Shown: positions 5,843 through 7,381 of the stretch, piece after piece
How positions within the stretch are numbered: the stretch's first letter is position 1
Layout: each line of letters opens with the position of its first letter
Assembly (NCBI RefSeq): GCF_022712275.1
Contig: NZ_JALAGU010000007.1
Span: forward strand, 1-7,381
From: Corynebacterium sp.
GTDB taxonomy: Bacteria; Actinomycetota; Actinomycetes; Mycobacteriales; Mycobacteriaceae
DNA: 7,381 nucleotides
Direction of reading: 5' to 3'
Notes under the pieces: model-generated
What the model saw: the letters and a program-made list of their open reading frames with translations, nothing else
Databases searched by the model: none
Told to the model about the DNA's origin: nothing
Translations under genes and position numbers: made by a program

Positions 5843-5969
5843 TGTGTCACTGCCGCGTTCGGTCGCGGTGTGCCCACACTCCAAACCCGACCCAGGCACG
5901 ACCTACGGTACGGACGGATCACCGTCCGCCTGCGGGACCGACCTGGTGCCCGACCCTGAGGGATTGAGA
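5843..5969 (+). ncRNA. Structured leader of the L31 gene, candidate L31-Corynebacteriaceae ribosomal protein leader
   Basis: Three stem-loops follow one another. The first (5843-5878) stacks TGTG/CACA, CAC/GTG and CCGCG/CGCGG around a TTCGGT loop. The second (5911-5928) is a perfect 7-bp stem CGGACGG/CCGTCCG with loop ATCA. The third (5933-5952) pairs CGGACC-type bases as CGGGACC with GGTCCCG around one bulged G. The ribosome binding site GAGGGA (5958-5963) follows directly, 6 bases before the ATG, and CCC at 5954-5956 could pair with its GGG. ACGGT (5905-5909) can also pair with ACCGT (5921-5925), which would exclude the second stem. From memory, an L31-Corynebacteriaceae leader class has been described by comparative genomics. 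Such leaders are thought to bind L31 and repress its own synthesis. Membership in that class is inferred from position and structure only. Confidence 0.55.
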
Positions 5970-6239
5970 ATGAAGAGCGATATCCACCCCGACTACCACC
6001 CGGTGGTCTTCAAGGACGCCAGCACTGGCCACCAGTTCCTGACGCGTTCCACCGTCTCCTCCGACCGTACGGTCGAGTGGGAGGACGGAAACGAGTACCC
6101 GCTGATCGTCGTTGACGTCACCAGCGAGTCCCACCCGTTCTGGACCGGCGCGCAGCGTGTCATGGACACCGCCGGCCGCGTCGAGAAGTTCCAGCGCCGG
6201 TTCGGTTCCCGCGTCCGTCCGTCCAAGAAGAACGCGTAG
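5970..6239 (+). CDS. rpmE2: 50S ribosomal protein L31, type B (zinc-free)
   Basis: This 89-aa L31 type B bridges the central protuberance of the large subunit to the head of the small subunit. It begins MKSDIHPDYHPVVFKDASTG, has the type B block FLTRSTVSS...TVEWEDGNEYPLIVVDVTSESHPFWTG, and ends in a basic tail RRFGSRVRPSKKNA. The zinc-binding cysteines of type A L31 are absent. The frame is open further upstream, to 5748, but the ATG at 5970 has GAGGGA 6 bases before it and matches the family start. A structured leader precedes it. rpmF follows after 16 bases, so the two form an operon transcribed away from rpmB. Confidence 0.97.
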   Translation: MKSDIHPDYHPVVFKDASTGHQFLTRSTVSSDRTVEWEDGNEYPLIVVDVTSESHPFWTGAQRVMDTAGRVEKFQRRFGSRVRPSKKNA

Positions 6240-6255
6240 AGGAGGGTAGAGAACA

Positions 6256-6423
6256 ATGGCAGTTCCGAAGCGCCGCATGTCCCGTGCGAACACCCACTCG
6301 CGTCGTTCGCAGTGGAAGTCCGACAACACCGCCCTGCAGACCGTCAAGGTCCAGGGCCGTGAGGTCCAGATCCCGCGCCGCCTGGTCAAGGCAGCCCAGC
6401 TGGGCCTGGTCGAGCTCGACTAG
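6256..6423 (+). CDS. rpmF: 50S ribosomal protein L32 (zinc-free type)
   Basis: This 55-aa L32 of the large subunit starts MAVPKRRMSRANTHSRRSQW, the near-invariant family N-terminus. It continues with a short hydrophilic strand region and IPRRLVKAAQLGLVELD at the end. The CxxC pairs found in zinc-binding L32 are missing; there is no cysteine. AGGAGGG (6240-6246) lies 9 bases before the ATG. It is the second and last gene of the rpmE2-rpmF operon and is followed by an intrinsic terminator. Confidence 0.97.
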   Translation: MAVPKRRMSRANTHSRRSQWKSDNTALQTVKVQGREVQIPRRLVKAAQLGLVELD

Positions 6424-6438
6424 CAGTACCCCGGTCAC

Positions 6439-6470
6439 GTCGCTTCCCGTTTCTCCGGGAGGCGGCTTTT
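6439..6470 (+). terminator. Intrinsic terminator of rpmE2-rpmF
   Basis: GTCGCTTCCCG (6439-6449) pairs with CGGGAGGCGGC (6456-6466) over 11 positions, two of them G-U, with a 6-base loop. TTTT (6467-6470) follows directly. It begins 16 bases after the rpmF stop and is the most canonical terminator in the window. Confidence 0.85.
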
Positions 6471-6485
6471 CCGTATCCGAATGGT

Positions 6486-6571
6486 CCTGATTCTTTTCAG
6501 GGAGAATGATAGTCAAACAACTGCCGGTCCCTTTCTGACCGGCCAGCGGACAGCTTCCTGTCGGTTCGCTG
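6486..6571 (+). promoter_or_regulatory. Cluster of dyads in the mprA control region
   Basis: Three inverted repeats lie in a row: CCTGA-N6-TCAGG (6486-6501), GCCGGTC-N7-GACCGGC (6523-6543), and a nested pair CAGCG/CGCTG with GACAG/CTGTC (6544-6571). The second can also pair as CTGCCGGTC with GACCGG(C)CAG. GATAGT (6508-6513) resembles a -10 element, but its -35 is poor. If transcription starts there, the last two dyads would be RNA hairpins in the leader; if it starts further on, they could be operators. MprA-type regulators often control their own gene, but I cannot recognise an MprA box with confidence. Confidence 0.4.
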
Positions 6572-6587
6572 AAAAGATGTCACAGGG

Positions 6588-6628
6588 GGAGGCTATGGGG
6601 TAGCGCATGGTGCACAATGGAGGCTATG
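6588..6628 (+). repeat. 10-bp direct repeat GGAGGCTATG around the mprA start
   Basis: GGAGGCTATG occurs at 6588-6597 and again at 6619-6628, 31 bases apart start to start. The second copy holds the ATG at 6626, the family-like mprA start. The first copy holds an ATG (6595) followed by GGG and TAG, a two-codon frame. In both copies GGAGG is only 2 bases from the ATG, too close for an ordinary ribosome binding site. Confidence 0.6.
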
Positions 6629-7321
6629 AAAATTCTTGTAGTCGATGATGATCGGTCCGTGCGTGACACGCTCCGCCAGTCGCTCACGTTCAACGGATAC
6701 GATGTCGTCCAGGCCACCGACGGTGAAGAGGCACAGACCCTCATCCGTAAGGAGAACCCGGACCTCGTCATCATGGACGGCATTCTCCCCAAGGTCGACG
6801 GCCTTGAGATCCTCCGGTCCCTGCGTGGCAGCGGCAGTGAGGTCCTCGTCCTCATGCTCTCCCAGAAGTCCGATGTCGCCGACCGGGTCGCCGGCCTGGA
6901 CGCCGGGGCCGACGACTACCTCGCCAAGCCTTTCGCCCTCGAGGAGCTGCTCGCCCGGGTACGGTCCCTCTACCGGCGTTCCCGACGTACGGCCGCTGCG
7001 GTAGCCAAGGACTCGAAGCCGCTGAGCTTCCTCGATCTCACCCTGAACCCCGAGACCCGGGAAGTCACCCGTGGTGAGCGACGGATCAGCCTGACCCGCA
7101 CCGAGTTCGCGCTGCTGGAGCTGCTGCTGCGCAACGCCCGCAAGGTCCTGTCCCGCAACACCATCCTCGAGGAGGTCTGGGGTTACGACTTCCCGACCTC
7201 CGGCAACGCCCTCGAGGTCTACATCGGCTATCTCCGGCGCAAGACGGAGGCCGAGGGGGAGGACCGTCTCATCCATACCGTGCGCGGTGTGGGCTATGCA
7301 CTGCGGGAGAACACTCCCTGA
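6626..7321 (+). CDS. mprA: OmpR/PhoB-type response regulator, MprA (CgtR2)-like
   Basis: This 231-aa two-component response regulator acts as a DNA-binding transcription factor in the cytoplasm. The receiver domain (about 1-120) has the acidic pocket DDD (7-9), the phosphoacceptor Asp51 in IMDGILPK, and Lys101 in DDYLAKPF. The switch position falls in MLSQKS, with Ser79 where MLTAR is usual. The winged-helix domain (about 130-228) shows LTRTEFALLELLLRNARKVLSR, then ILEEVWGYDF, the recognition region and HTVRGVGYALRE at the end. MprA in mycobacteria responds to envelope stress; the C. glutamicum counterpart at this locus is CgtR2. Assignment rests on the sequence and on its place after rpmF. 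The start at 6626 gives the family-like MKILVVDDD. An in-frame ATG at 6617 adds three residues and cannot be excluded. A partner kinase gene seems to follow. Confidence 0.93.
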   Translation: MKILVVDDDRSVRDTLRQSLTFNGYDVVQATDGEEAQTLIRKENPDLVIMDGILPKVDGLEILRSLRGSGSEVLVLMLSQKSDVADRVAGLDAGADDYLAKPFALEELLARVRSLYRRSRRTAAAVAKDSKPLSFLDLTLNPETREVTRGERRISLTRTEFALLELLLRNARKVLSRNTILEEVWGYDFPTSGNALEVYIGYLRRKTEAEGEDRLIHTVRGVGYALRENTP

Positions 7322-7341
7322 TCCACTGAGACGCTGCTGGA

Positions 7342-7381
7342 ATGCTCCGGTGGCTTGCTCAGGGGCGGTGGGGCAGGGGAC
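7342..7381 (+). CDS. Probable start of the partner histidine kinase gene (mprB-like), cut by the window end
   Basis: An ATG at 7342, 20 bases after the mprA stop, opens a frame that runs to the window end and reads MLRWLAQGRWGRG. A short basic, tryptophan-containing N-terminus before a membrane helix would suit a sensor kinase. In related genomes the kinase gene directly follows mprA. Only 13 codons are visible, the ribosome binding site is poor, and a GTG at 7351 in another frame is possible, so this rests mainly on gene order. Confidence 0.45.
   Translation, partial: MLRWLAQGRWGRG

Noticed and set aside
5748..5969. In-frame upstream extension of the L31 gene
   Set aside because: The extension lacks L31 similarity, overlaps the structured leader, and the ATG at 5970 has a well-placed ribosome binding site.
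6502..6517. Possible Zur-like sequence GAGAATGATAGTCA upstream of mprA
   Set aside because: Only one half resembles the AATGAT core of actinobacterial Zur sites, no matching second half is present, and mprA is not a known Zur target.
6593..7276. Minus-strand open frame of 227 codons opposite mprA
   Set aside because: It is the shadow of a conserved response regulator.
1..7381. Defence, CRISPR, toxin-antitoxin or mobile elements
   Set aside because: I looked for regularly spaced repeats, transposase motifs, integrase signatures and small paired genes and saw none. All sizeable genes belong to recognisable chromosomal families.

Overview
The window is high-GC actinobacterial DNA. Gene content and order point to Corynebacterium or a close relative: a minus-strand rpmB-rpmG-rpsN-rpsR operon, a divergent rpmE-rpmF pair, then an mprA-type response regulator. 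From memory, C. glutamicum has this order around rpsR...rpmF-cgtR2-cgtS2. The species cannot be named from the window. It reads as core chromosome: no tRNA, rRNA, CRISPR array, insertion sequence, phage gene or att site was seen.

Left part (1-4403). The window opens inside a plus-strand thiolase and keeps its C-terminal 106 codons. Convergent to it, five minus-strand genes follow. In transcription order, starting from position 4403, they are two tandem RDD-family membrane proteins, an AEC-family transporter, a small TM2-domain membrane protein, and a baeRF3-family protein. The last is a bacterial relative of the archaeal/eukaryotic release factor eRF1, in the group that includes the ribosome hibernation factor Balon. 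The TM2 gene appears to carry a one-base frameshift right after its natural start. The baeRF3 gene seems to have its own promoter.

Middle part (4464-6470). A minus-strand ribosomal operon encodes L28, L33, S14 and S18. It is followed by two hairpins that separate it from the RDD genes. Across a 421-bp divergent control region lies the plus-strand pair for L31 (type B) and L32, which ends in a good intrinsic terminator. All six ribosomal proteins lack the CxxC zinc-binding pairs found in the zinc-containing versions of these families. I see no clear Zur operator, so the set may be the constitutive one here. The 5' leader of the L31 gene folds into three stem-loops just upstream of the Shine-Dalgarno sequence. 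It is a good candidate for the L31-Corynebacteriaceae ribosomal protein leader class.

Right part (6471-7381). After a 200-bp stretch rich in dyads and a 10-bp direct repeat comes a complete OmpR/PhoB-type response regulator (MprA/CgtR2-like). The last 40 bases look like the start of its partner histidine kinase. I found no convincingly new multi-gene system. The points most worth a second look are the TM2 frameshift, the L31 leader, the baeRF3 protein, the zinc-free ribosomal set and the dyads upstream of mprA.
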